A DNA stretch of 64,000 nt from Actinomycetes bacterium (GTDB lineage: Bacteria; Actinomycetota; Actinomycetes; Actinomycetales; Dermatophilaceae): assembly GCA_023420415.1 (NCBI GenBank), contig JAEZWF010000033.1, forward strand, positions 248,001-312,000. Reading direction: 5' to 3'. The translations under genes and the position numbers were made by a program. The first letter of the stretch is position 1. Each line of letters opens with the position of its first letter. Shown one piece after another: positions 1 through 7,848 of the stretch. The notes under the pieces were generated by a model. It searched no databases and was not told the origin of the DNA. It saw nothing but the letters and a program-made list of their open reading frames with translations.

Positions 1-387
1 CCCTTGCGGGTCGAACGGGCGCACACGCAGTTCGCCTACGGCCAGGTGCTGCGGCGGGCGGGCAAGCGTGGTGAGGCCGACCCCCTGCTCACGGCGGCGC
101 GCGACGGGTATGCCGCCATTGGCGCGGTCGTGCTCGTCGCACGGTGCGAGCGGGAGCTCAAGGCCGGCGGGGTCAACGCCACTCGCGGCGAACGGACCCC
201 GCTCGACCTCACTCCACAGGAGCGTGCCGTCGCGGAGCTCGTCGCCCAGGGACGCTCCAACCGTGAGGTGGCGGATGAGTTGTTCGTGTCGACCAAGACG
301 GTGCAGTACCACCTGACTCGGGTCTACGGGAAGCTCGGTGTCCGTTCCCGCACCGAGCTCGCCGCCCAGTGGAACAGCGACGGGTGA
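1..387 (+). CDS. LuxR-family transcriptional regulator, C-terminal fragment (5' end outside window)
   Basis: The reading frame is open to the first base, so the gene begins upstream of the window; the in-frame TTG at position 4 is not a credible start. The visible 128 residues contain a helical TPR-like tail (FAYGQVLRRAGKRGEA, LLTAARDGYAAIGA) typical of large AAA/MalT-like LuxR regulators. A C-terminal LuxR helix-turn-helix follows (LTPQERAVAELVAQGRSNRE, then STKTVQYHLTRVYGKLGVRS), ending about ten residues before the stop. It should bind DNA as a response regulator-like activator; its ligand or ATPase part cannot be seen. It converges on the pca operon, and nothing here links it to that pathway. 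Confidence 0.85.
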   Translation, partial: PLRVERAHTQFAYGQVLRRAGKRGEADPLLTAARDGYAAIGAVVLVARCERELKAGGVNATRGERTPLDLTPQERAVAELVAQGRSNREVADELFVSTKTVQYHLTRVYGKLGVRSRTELAAQWNSDG

Positions 388-468
388 TCACCCGGTCGGT
401 CGACCGGAAGACCCCGGTGGCCAGGACGATGACGCCGTCAAAGGTCAGGTCCCGGTGCCCCTCATGGC

Positions 469-1122
469 TCACGCTGGGTATGCCGCGTGGTCGGCTTCCA
501 GGACCGGCGCGCCGGTCGCGCCGCGCACCTCCTCGAGGCTCACTCCAGGAGCCAGCTCGACGACAGCGAAACCCTCACCCGACACGTCGAAGACCCCGAG
601 GTCGGTGATGACCCGCGACACGACCCCGCGACCAGTCAGCGGCAGCGAACACGCCTGCACCAGCTTGGGGTCGCCCTTGCGGGTCACGTGCTCCATCAGG
701 ACGATCACGCGCCCCGCACCGCTGACGAGGTCCATCGCGCCACCCATGCCCTTGACCATCGCGCCGGGGACCATCCAGTTGGCCAGGTCGCCACTCGCCG
801 ACACCTGCATGCCCCCGAGGACGGCGGTGTCGATGTGGCCGCCGCGGATCATCGCGAAGCTCGTCGGCGAGTCGAAGTAGGCCGCACCCGGCAGCACGGT
901 GACCGTCTGCTTGCCGGCGTTGATGAGGTCCGGATCCACTTCGTCCTCATAGGGAAACGGCCCGACGCCGAGGATGCCGTTCTCCGCGTGGAGGGTGACG
1001 CTCGAGCCTTCCGGCAGGTGGTCCGGGATCAGCGTCGGCAGGCCGATCCCGAGGTTCACGTACTCGCCGTCGCGCAGCTCTTGGGCGGCACGGGCTGCCA
1101 TCTCGTTTCGGTCCCATGCCAT
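469..1122 (-). CDS. pcaJ: 3-oxoacid (3-oxoadipate) CoA-transferase subunit B
   Basis: The 217-residue protein is the beta subunit of a family I CoA-transferase, which moves CoA from succinyl-CoA to 3-oxoadipate. The motif ENGILGVGP carries the catalytic glutamate, Glu47, and GIGLPT (25-30) is a family signature near the N-terminus. It is the last gene of pcaF-pcaD-pcaI-pcaJ, and one base separates the pcaI stop codon from its ATG, so it is translationally coupled. Sequence alone does not separate acetoacetate (Sco/Ato) from 3-oxoadipate (Pca) transferases; the neighbouring enol-lactonase and thiolase favour Pca. The C-terminus AAYPA is encoded by a copy of the genome-wide GGTATGCCGCGTGG motif. 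Confidence 0.9.
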   Translation of the reverse strand: MAWDRNEMAARAAQELRDGEYVNLGIGLPTLIPDHLPEGSSVTLHAENGILGVGPFPYEDEVDPDLINAGKQTVTVLPGAAYFDSPTSFAMIRGGHIDTAVLGGMQVSASGDLANWMVPGAMVKGMGGAMDLVSGAGRVIVLMEHVTRKGDPKLVQACSLPLTGRGVVSRVITDLGVFDVSGEGFAVVELAPGVSLEEVRGATGAPVLEADHAAYPA

Positions 1123-1123
1123 G

Positions 1124-1930
1124 TCAGCTCACTCCTTCGTATGCCGCGGCCTCGCCGTCCGCCGGTCGCTCGCCGCGCGTCGTGCGCTTCTCGATGTCCT
1201 TGCGAGCCGCCTGCTCGGGCGTCAGCTCAACGATCCGCTGGACGAAGACTCCGGGTAGGTGGACCTCGTCGGGCCCGATGTCACCAACCTCGACGACCCG
1301 CTCGGCCTCGACGACGGTGAGCCGTCCAGCCATCGCGGCAGCGGGGTTGAAGTTGCGCGCGGCCGCGTGGAAGACACAGTTGCCCGCGCGGTCCGCGACT
1401 GCGGCGCGCACGAGCGCAACGTCGGTGACGATGGCTTCCTCCAGGACCATCTCGATCCCGCGAAACTCGCGAGTTTCCTTGGCAGGAGAGGCGATTGCGA
1501 CAGTGCCGTCCGGGTGGTAACGCCACGGCAGACCGCCCTCGGACACCAGCGTCCCGACCCCCGTGGGCGTGAAGAAGGCCCCCACTCCTGCACCTCCGGC
1601 GCGCAGCCGCTCGGCCAGTGTCCCCTGTGGCGTCAGCTCGACGGTGAGCTCGCCCGCAAGGTACTGCCGTGCGAACTCCTTGTTCTCCCCGACGTACGAC
1701 GCAATGACCCGACTGATCCGCTGGGCCTCGAGCAGCAGACCGAGCCCGGCGCCGTCGACACCGCAGTTGTTGGAGACCACTTCCAGGTCGGTCGCCCCCT
1801 GCTCGAGCAGTGCCTCGATGAGGAACCACGGGATGCCCGACAGGCCGAACCCGCCAACGGCCAGGCTCGACCCGTCTGCGATGTCGGCGACGGCCTCTGC
1901 CGCGCTCGGCACGACCTTGTCGATGCTCAT
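1124..1930 (-). CDS. pcaI: 3-oxoacid (3-oxoadipate) CoA-transferase subunit A
   Basis: The 268-residue alpha subunit pairs with PcaJ. It carries the CoA-transferase glycine loop GGFGLSGIP (26-34) and the SNNCGVDGAGLG signature (53-64). The open frame runs far upstream, but the start MSIDKVV is fixed by an ATGA overlap with the end of pcaD. Residues beyond it upstream are Arg-rich out-of-frame sequence, not family sequence. The two subunits together activate 3-oxoadipate to its CoA ester for PcaF. Confidence 0.9.
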   Translation of the reverse strand: MSIDKVVPSAAEAVADIADGSSLAVGGFGLSGIPWFLIEALLEQGATDLEVVSNNCGVDGAGLGLLLEAQRISRVIASYVGENKEFARQYLAGELTVELTPQGTLAERLRAGGAGVGAFFTPTGVGTLVSEGGLPWRYHPDGTVAIASPAKETREFRGIEMVLEEAIVTDVALVRAAVADRAGNCVFHAAARNFNPAAAMAGRLTVVEAERVVEVGDIGPDEVHLPGVFVQRIVELTPEQAARKDIEKRTTRGERPADGEAAAYEGVS

Positions 1931-2703
1931 GAGACTGCTCCCGTCAGGTGCTCGATGATGGCGGTCGTAATCGCTTCGGGCTGTTGAGCATTCGCGAGGT
2001 GGGCGCTGTCGGGCACGACCAGCAGCCGTCCGTCCTTGACCCCGTCCGCGATCTCCTCGAGGAAGGGTGGCGGGGTCGCCGGGTCGTCCGCCCCGGCAAT
2101 GGCCAGGGTGGGCGCCGCGATGTCTGACAGGGTCTCGCGCTGGTCCATCGCCGCGATCGCGTGACAGCACGCGGCATACCCCTCGCGTGGCGTGGCGGCC
2201 ACCATGGCGACGTTCGCTTCGCGCACGTCGTCGTGGCCAGCGAGGTATGCCGCGGTGAACCAGCGTGCGACGACCGCGTCCGCGACGGCCGCGGTGCCGG
2301 ACGCGCGCACGGTCGCCGCGCGGTCGGTCCACCCCTTCGCCGGCGGCAGGTGGGCCGCCGTGCACAGCACGACGAGGCGATCGACGCGGTCAGGCTCGCG
2401 AGCCGCGAGCCGCAGCCCGGTCATGCCGCCGAGCGACAGGCCGACGAAGTGAGCGCGGTCCACGCCAAGCCGGTCGAGCAGCGCCACGACGTCATCAGTG
2501 AGGTCGTCGATCGTGTAGTTCCCTTGCGGCACAGGCGATCTGCCGTGTCCACGCGTGTCGTAGCGAGCGACCCGGAAATGCTCGGACAGCCCGGCGACCT
2601 GCGCATCCCACATGCGGTGGTCGGAGCCGAGCGAGTTCGACAGCACCACCACCGGCGCGTCCGGCGGCCCGGTCACCAGGTGGTGGACGTCGACGGCAGG
2701 CAT
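1927..2703 (-). CDS. pcaD: 3-oxoadipate enol-lactonase (alpha/beta hydrolase)
   Basis: The 258-residue alpha/beta hydrolase resembles PcaD, which opens beta-ketoadipate enol-lactone to 3-oxoadipate. The start MPAVDVHHLV shares one base with the pcaF stop codon (TGATG). The nucleophile elbow is GLSLGG with Ser90; the catalytic His is about His235 (DSAHLANAQQPE), and an acidic GADDPATPP loop precedes it. YDTRGHGRSPVP after strand four is typical of lactonases of this group. The neighbours supply the following CoA-transferase and thiolase steps. Other esterase specificities are possible, but the context is strong. Confidence 0.87.
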   Translation of the reverse strand: MPAVDVHHLVTGPPDAPVVVLSNSLGSDHRMWDAQVAGLSEHFRVARYDTRGHGRSPVPQGNYTIDDLTDDVVALLDRLGVDRAHFVGLSLGGMTGLRLAAREPDRVDRLVVLCTAAHLPPAKGWTDRAATVRASGTAAVADAVVARWFTAAYLAGHDDVREANVAMVAATPREGYAACCHAIAAMDQRETLSDIAAPTLAIAGADDPATPPPFLEEIADGVKDGRLLVVPDSAHLANAQQPEAITTAIIEHLTGAVS

Positions 2704-3917
2704 CAGACGACTCGTTCGAACACCGCGGCGATGCCCTGGCCGCCGCCGATGCACATGGTCTCCAGCGCATAACGGCCCTCACGACGGCGCAGCTCGTGCG
2801 CCATCGTGGCGAGGATTCGCGCGCCGGTGGCGCCGACCGGGTGGCCCAGGGAGATGCCGGAACCGCTCGGGTTGAGCCGGTCGTCGGTGGGGTCCAGCTT
2901 CCACTCGCGCAGCACCGCGAGCACCTGCGCGGCGAAGGCCTCGTTGACCTCGATCAGGTCGAGGTCGCTCATCGTGATCCCGGCCCGCTCCAGCGCCGCG
3001 GCGGTCGCGGGCACCGGGCCGATGCCCATCACCTCGGGGCCGACGCCGGCGACAGCCCAGCTGCGCAGGGCGAGCATCGGCTCCAGGCCCAGCCGCTGCG
3101 CCTCCGTGCGCGTCGTCACGACGCACATCGCCGCACCGTCGTTCTGCCCGCTGGCGTTGCCGGCCGTCACCGTCGACTCCGGGTCGAGCTTGAGCCGCAC
3201 CGGGCGCAGGCCGGCCAGCTGCTCCGAGGTCGTGTCCGGGCGCGGGTGCTCGTCCTGGTCGACGACGGTGTCCGGGCGCCCACGTCGGCCCGCCACCGTG
3301 ACCGGCACGAGCTCGGCGTCGAACCGGCCGTTCGCCTGCGCGGCCCCGGCGCGCTGCTGTGACTGGAGGGCCAGCTCGTCCTGCTCCTCCCGGCTGATGC
3401 CGTACTCACGACGCAGGTTCTCGGCCGTCTCGATCATGCCGCCGGGCACGGGATGCGAGCGGCCACCGGCGGTCTCGCGGGCCCGGTCGAGGCGGTCCGC
3501 GAGGTCGACCCCGCCCTGCTTCACCCCGGTCCGCAGCCCCAGCGCGTAGTGCTCGACCTGCGACATCGACTCGACCCCGCCGGCGACGACCACCCGGCCG
3601 GCTCCCGTCGCGACCTGCCCCGCGGCATACAACACGGCCTGCAGGCCCGAGCCGCACCGACGGTCGACCTGTATGCCGGGGACGCCGGTGCCGAGGCCGG
3701 CGTCGAGGGCGGCGATGCGGCCGATCGCCGGCGCCTCGCCGTTCGGGTAGCCCTGGCCGAGCACCACGTCGTCGACGTCGCCCTCGGTGAGCCCGGTGCG
3801 GGACACCAGCTCGCGCAGCAGGCCCGAGGCGAGGTCGGCGGCGGGAACGGTCGACAGGGCGCCGCCCATGCGTCCGACCGGGGTGCGCAGCGGGCTGCAG
3901 ATCACGACATCGTCCAT
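2703..3917 (-). CDS. pcaF: beta-ketoadipyl-CoA thiolase / acetyl-CoA acyltransferase
   Basis: The 404-residue thiolase has all family landmarks: nucleophile Cys88 in RRCGSG, VNEAFA, His359 in SLGHPVGATGA and the second active-site Cys389 in CIGGGQG. It should cleave 3-oxoadipyl-CoA to succinyl-CoA and acetyl-CoA. It is the first gene of the operon. The start MDDVVICSPLRTP is family-like, and a TACCGT hexamer (3924-3929) lies exactly six bases upstream of the ATG, suggesting a leaderless transcript. Ring-cleavage genes (pcaHG, pcaB, pcaC) are not in the window, so only the lower half of the pathway is visible. Confidence 0.9.
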   Translation of the reverse strand: MDDVVICSPLRTPVGRMGGALSTVPAADLASGLLRELVSRTGLTEGDVDDVVLGQGYPNGEAPAIGRIAALDAGLGTGVPGIQVDRRCGSGLQAVLYAAGQVATGAGRVVVAGGVESMSQVEHYALGLRTGVKQGGVDLADRLDRARETAGGRSHPVPGGMIETAENLRREYGISREEQDELALQSQQRAGAAQANGRFDAELVPVTVAGRRGRPDTVVDQDEHPRPDTTSEQLAGLRPVRLKLDPESTVTAGNASGQNDGAAMCVVTTRTEAQRLGLEPMLALRSWAVAGVGPEVMGIGPVPATAAALERAGITMSDLDLIEVNEAFAAQVLAVLREWKLDPTDDRLNPSGSGISLGHPVGATGARILATMAHELRRREGRYALETMCIGGGQGIAAVFERVV

Positions 3918-3945
3918 GGGACGACGGTAGAGGCCGCAGACCCAG

Positions 3946-3961
3946 ATGGGGAAATACCCAT
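3946..3961. promoter_or_regulatory. candidate LysR operator between pcaF and lysR
   Basis: The palindrome ATGGG-GAAATA-CCCAT lies in the 104-bp divergent intergenic region. It is close to the T-N11-A dyad form bound by LysR-type regulators, though the T-to-A spacing is 12 here. Position and symmetry are seen; binding by the adjacent regulator is inferred. Confidence 0.45.
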
Positions 3962-4021
3962 TCGGCACGGATAGGGACGTTGCGGGTCCGAATCCACTCT
4001 CACGTCTGCGACACTCGACCC

Positions 4022-4903
4022 ATGGAACTGCGGCACCTGCGCTACTTCCTCGCGGTCGCGGAGGAGCAGCACTTCGGGCGCGCCGCGGAACGGCTGCACA
4101 TGGCGCAACCACCCCTGTCCCACCAGATCCGCCAGCTCGAGGCCGAGCTCGGCGTGCGCCTCTTCGACCGCACGACGAGGCGCGTCGCGCTCACGGCCGC
4201 CGGCGCGGCATACCTCGACCGCGTCCGCGGGATCCTCGCCGAGGTGGACGCGGCAGGCGAGCAGGCGATCCGGGTTTCGGCCGGCCTCGAGGGGCGACTC
4301 GTCGTCGGATGTGTCGGCTCGGCGACGTACAGCCTGCTGCCGGCGTTTGCGCGGACGGTGCGCGAGGAGCTGCCCGGCGTCGACCTCAGCTTCCGTGGCG
4401 AGATGCTCGTGCCGGCCCAGGTGACCGCGCTCCTCGACCGCGACATCGACCTGGCGCTGCTCCGCCCACCGGTCGACGAGCCGCTCGTGCGGATGCGGCC
4501 GCTGCGCCGCGACAAGCTCATCGTCGCCCTGCCGGAGCAGCATCCCCTGGCGGCGCGGAAGCGGCTGCGGGTCGCCGACCTGCGCGGCGTCGACCTCGTC
4601 GTGCACGCCCCGGCGCGGTCGGTGATGCACGGGGCGGTGGTCGAGCTGTGCCGGCGCGCGGGGTTCGAGCCGCGCGTGCGTCACGAGGTGTCGGAGACGT
4701 CGACGTTGGTCACGTTCGTGGCCGCCGGGCTGGGAGCCGCCGTCGTCCCCGAGCCCGTGTCACAGCTCGGCGTGCCGGGCGTGACCTACCGCCCGCTGTC
4801 CGCCCGCGACGCGACGGTCGAACTCGCCGTGGGTGTGCGCGCCGACGACGAGTCGGCCGCGCTGGCCCGCGCCGTCGAGCTGCTCACCGCCCTCGCGACC
4901 TGA
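4022..4903 (+). CDS. LysR-family regulator of the pca operon (CatR/PcaQ-like)
   Basis: The 293-residue protein starts MELRHLRYFLAVAEEQHFGR, the N-terminus shared by CatR/BenM-type LysR regulators of aromatic degradation. A winged helix-turn-helix occupies about residues 1-60 (AAERLHMAQPPLSHQIRQLE), followed by a type 2 periplasmic-binding-protein-like effector domain. The ATG at 4022 was chosen over an upstream in-frame GTG because homology begins there and a GACACT hexamer ends exactly seven bases upstream, consistent with leaderless transcription. Divergence from pcaF suggests control of that operon by a pathway intermediate; the effector is unknown. Confidence 0.85.
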   Translation: MELRHLRYFLAVAEEQHFGRAAERLHMAQPPLSHQIRQLEAELGVRLFDRTTRRVALTAAGAAYLDRVRGILAEVDAAGEQAIRVSAGLEGRLVVGCVGSATYSLLPAFARTVREELPGVDLSFRGEMLVPAQVTALLDRDIDLALLRPPVDEPLVRMRPLRRDKLIVALPEQHPLAARKRLRVADLRGVDLVVHAPARSVMHGAVVELCRRAGFEPRVRHEVSETSTLVTFVAAGLGAAVVPEPVSQLGVPGVTYRPLSARDATVELAVGVRADDESAALARAVELLTALAT

Positions 4904-4929
4904 ACCCCGGAGAGCGGAAGGCAGCCGCC

Positions 4930-6198
4930 TCAGCGCATGGGGTCGAAGGGGCGCAGCTGCTCGACCTGCTTGCCCGTCACCATCGTCTCGGCGAGGAGGC
5001 GGCCGGTGACCGGCCCGAGGGTGATGCCCCACATGCCGTGGCCGCCCGCGGCATACACCCGCGGTGAGCGCGTGGCGCCGATGAGCGGCAGCCCGTCGAC
5101 GGTGCACGGGCGCGAGCCCACCCACTCGTCCTGGCGCGCGTCGAGGTCGGCGCCACGCAGCAGCGGCCGGGCGGCCTCGGCGATCGCGCGGATCCGGCGC
5201 TGGTCGAGCGCGGCCTCGGGCTTGCGGAACTCCATCATCCCGGCGACGCGCAGCCGGTCACCGATCGGCGTGCACGCGACGCGCTGCGCCGGGAAGTAGA
5301 CCGGACCGTTCGGCACGTGGTCGATCGCGACCGAGAACGAGTAGCCGCGACCGGCCTGGACGACGTTGCGGACGCCGAAGCGGCGGGCAAGCTTGCCCAG
5401 CCACGCGCCAGTCGCGAGCACGGCCGCGTCGAACTCCTCGACCGCACCCTCGGCGGTGGTGACGACGACCCCGCGGCCGGTGTCACGGATGTCGGAAACC
5501 GTTGCGCCAGTGAGGATCTTGCCACCACGGGCCCGCACCGAGTCGGCGAGCGCGTGCACGTAGGAACCCGGGTCGATGAACCGCTGGCCCTTGAGCAGGA
5601 TCGCGGCGCCGATCTCGTCGGACAGGCTCGGCTCGATGGCGCGGGCCTGGTCGCCGGTGAGGGCCTCGAACTCGATCGACTGCCCGGCGGCGTGGATGTG
5701 CTCGATCTCCTCGAGCAGGGTCGTGCGCTCCTGCGCGGTGCGGTAGGACGCGAGGAACGACTTGGCCTCACGGGTCTGCGCGTCGACGCCCCCTGCCTGC
5801 AGCAGGTCGAAGCTCTCGAGCGACAGGTCGTTGACGGGCACCAGTGCACCCATGGCCTTCTTCCAGGCCTTCATCGTCGAGTGCGCGGTGAACCCGGTGA
5901 CGAACTTGAGGAAGCTCGGGTTGGCGCTCGGCGGCACGTAGACCGGTGAGCTCGGCGACAGCACCGCGCGCAGGCCGTACTTGAGGACGGCCGGCTCCGG
6001 CAGCGGCGTCGCGATGCCCGGCGTCAGCCAGCCGGCGTTGCCCCACGACGAGCCCGCCGCGACACCCTCGCGGTCGATCACCACGACCTCGACACCGCGT
6101 TCCTGGAGGAACCAGGCGGTCGACAGACCGACCATGCCGGCGCCGACGACGGCGACGCGTTGCGGAACGGGGAGACCAGCAGCATTGATGGGAGCCAT
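4930..6198 (-). CDS. dadA: D-amino-acid dehydrogenase-like FAD oxidoreductase
   Basis: The 422-residue member of the DAO/GlyD family begins with the FAD dinucleotide fold VAVVGAGMVGLSTAWFLQER (GxGxxG at 19-24). It continues through SSWGNAGWLTPG, a DadA signature, to GHGMWGITLGPVTGRLLAE near the C-terminus. It should oxidatively deaminate a D-amino acid and pass electrons to the respiratory chain. The start MAPINAAG is preferred over the long upstream open frame because family sequence begins there. CACTCT lies six bases upstream. It is divergent from a PucR regulator, so inducible amino-acid use is likely; the substrate cannot be read from sequence. Confidence 0.85.
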   Translation of the reverse strand: MAPINAAGLPVPQRVAVVGAGMVGLSTAWFLQERGVEVVVIDREGVAAGSSWGNAGWLTPGIATPLPEPAVLKYGLRAVLSPSSPVYVPPSANPSFLKFVTGFTAHSTMKAWKKAMGALVPVNDLSLESFDLLQAGGVDAQTREAKSFLASYRTAQERTTLLEEIEHIHAAGQSIEFEALTGDQARAIEPSLSDEIGAAILLKGQRFIDPGSYVHALADSVRARGGKILTGATVSDIRDTGRGVVVTTAEGAVEEFDAAVLATGAWLGKLARRFGVRNVVQAGRGYSFSVAIDHVPNGPVYFPAQRVACTPIGDRLRVAGMMEFRKPEAALDQRRIRAIAEAARPLLRGADLDARQDEWVGSRPCTVDGLPLIGATRSPRVYAAGGHGMWGITLGPVTGRLLAETMVTGKQVEQLRPFDPMR

Positions 6199-6264
6199 GG
6201 ATCGAGAGTGACAGCGGCGCAGGTATGCCGCCTTGGCGGCAGAGCCCGAACTCTCACCCCTCGC

Positions 6265-6281
6265 TTGTGCCCGGAGCACAA
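6265..6281. promoter_or_regulatory. palindrome in the dadA-pucR divergent region
   Basis: TTGTGC-CCGGA-GCACAA is a perfect 6-bp-arm dyad between the divergent dadA and PucR-family genes, about 20 bp before the regulator start. It is a good candidate operator for that PucR protein; this is inferred from position and symmetry only. Confidence 0.5.
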
Positions 6282-6300
6282 ACGCTGCGACAGTGGACGG

Positions 6301-7839
6301 GTGCTCGCCGTACCGGATCTCGTCGCCACCCTCGGTGGCCTCCTCACCCTGGGGGTCCCCCGCGAGGGCGCAGAGGTGGACGACCTCACCATCGCCGAAC
6401 CGGCGCAGGGCATCTTCGGCCAGCCGGGCGACCTGCTCCTCGGGGTCGGGGTGGAGACCGCCGAGGCCGCGGCGGCGCTGGTGACGGCGGCCGCGGCTGC
6501 CGGGGCGGGTGGCGTGGTGCTGCGGCGTTCCCTGGCGCGGGGTCGTGGCGTGCGGGACCGCGCCCGGCGCGAGGGCGTGGCACTCGTCGAGCTCGCCGAG
6601 CAGGCGTCGTGGGCGCACCTCGTGTGGCTGCTGCGTGGTGTCCTCGACCGCGCCGCGGTCGGGCCGGGCCGGCGCGACGACGCGCCCGTGCAGGACGACC
6701 TCTTCGCTCTGGCCGATGCCGCCGCCGCGCTGGTCGACGCGCCCGTGACAGTCGAGGACGCACAGTCACGCGTCCTCGCCTACTCCTCGCGCCAGGACGA
6801 CGCCGACCCGGCGCGCGTCTCCACGATCGTCGGCCGGCGCGTGCCGGACGAGGTCCTGTCCGCGCTGCGCGCGCAAGGCGTGTTCCGTCGGATGGCGAAG
6901 TCCGGCGAACCCATCTTTGTGCCCGCGTCACCGTTGCTGCGCCCGCGTCTGGTCATCCCGGTGCGCGCCGGTGGTGAGTGGCTCGGCTCGATCTGGGCGG
7001 TGGTGGAGGAGCGACCCGACGCCGCCGTCGTGGCCGAGCTCGTCCACACCTCGTCGGTCGTCGCCCTGCACCTGCTGCGGCTGCGCGCGCAGGCCGACCT
7101 GACCCGGCGCGTCGCCGCCGACCGCGTGCGAGCAGTGTTGTCCGGCAACGACTCCGGCGCAGATGAGTGGCTCCCCGACGGCCCGTGGCGGGTCGTCGCC
7201 CTCGGTGTCGACGACGCCTCCCTGCGCGGCCTCGACGTGTGGGAGTCGGTGCTGCGGCGCCACGCGTGGAACCAGCCACTCGTGGCCGAGCTCGACGGAC
7301 GCCTGTATGCCGTGACGCGTGAGACCGACGAGTCGTCGCCGGGGACGTGGGCCTGGCTGCGCGGCGTGGTCGCCCAGGTGCGCGCCGAGGGACTCCACCT
7401 GACCGCACGAGCCGGCCGACCGGCATACCGGCCCATCGACCTCGACCGGTCGAGGGCGGAGGCGAACGAGGCGAGTCGCCTTGCAGGGCAACGCGACTCG
7501 CGCAGTGATGCGGTGGTGGAGCACGAGGACCTGTGGGCCGCCGTCACCGTCGCCCGCGCGGCCGCCGCACTCCCGCAGGAGGCGCTCGGTCCGCTGCGAC
7601 TGCTCCAGGAGCACGACGAGGTCGGCGGCACCGACTACCTGCAGACGCTGACCGCGTGGCTCGACCACCCGGGCGCGCCCACGGCCGCGGCCCGCGCGAT
7701 CCACGTGCACCCCAACACGATGCGCTACCGCATGGGGCGGATTGCCGACCTGGCCGGCCTCGACCTCGATGACCCCGTGGTGCGTCTGGCCGTGCGGCTG
7801 CAGCTCGCTGGCGTGCGAGGTGGCGAGTCGTCTGCCTAG
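6301..7839 (+). CDS. PucR-family transcriptional regulator
   Basis: The 512-residue protein has the PucR architecture. An N-terminal ligand domain starts LAVPDLVATLGGLLTLGVP, a GGDEF-like central region follows, and the C-terminal PucR helix-turn-helix is TAAARAIHVHPNTMRYRMGR. The open frame extends further upstream, but GTG at 6301 matches the family start and has GACAGT exactly six bases upstream, suggesting a leaderless mRNA. Divergence from dadA suggests it senses an amino acid or derived metabolite and controls that gene. Confidence 0.85.
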   Translation: MLAVPDLVATLGGLLTLGVPREGAEVDDLTIAEPAQGIFGQPGDLLLGVGVETAEAAAALVTAAAAAGAGGVVLRRSLARGRGVRDRARREGVALVELAEQASWAHLVWLLRGVLDRAAVGPGRRDDAPVQDDLFALADAAAALVDAPVTVEDAQSRVLAYSSRQDDADPARVSTIVGRRVPDEVLSALRAQGVFRRMAKSGEPIFVPASPLLRPRLVIPVRAGGEWLGSIWAVVEERPDAAVVAELVHTSSVVALHLLRLRAQADLTRRVAADRVRAVLSGNDSGADEWLPDGPWRVVALGVDDASLRGLDVWESVLRRHAWNQPLVAELDGRLYAVTRETDESSPGTWAWLRGVVAQVRAEGLHLTARAGRPAYRPIDLDRSRAEANEASRLAGQRDSRSDAVVEHEDLWAAVTVARAAAALPQEALGPLRLLQEHDEVGGTDYLQTLTAWLDHPGAPTAAARAIHVHPNTMRYRMGRIADLAGLDLDDPVVRLAVRLQLAGVRGGESSA

Positions 7840-7848
7840 GGTTGGCTG
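7837..7848 (+). promoter_or_regulatory. -10 hexamer for leaderless glgC-like gene
   Basis: TAGGGT at 7837-7842 followed by exactly six bases places the transcription start on the A of the downstream ATG. The hexamer contains the TAG stop codon of the upstream pucR gene, so terminator-free tandem genes may still be transcribed independently. Confidence 0.5.
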
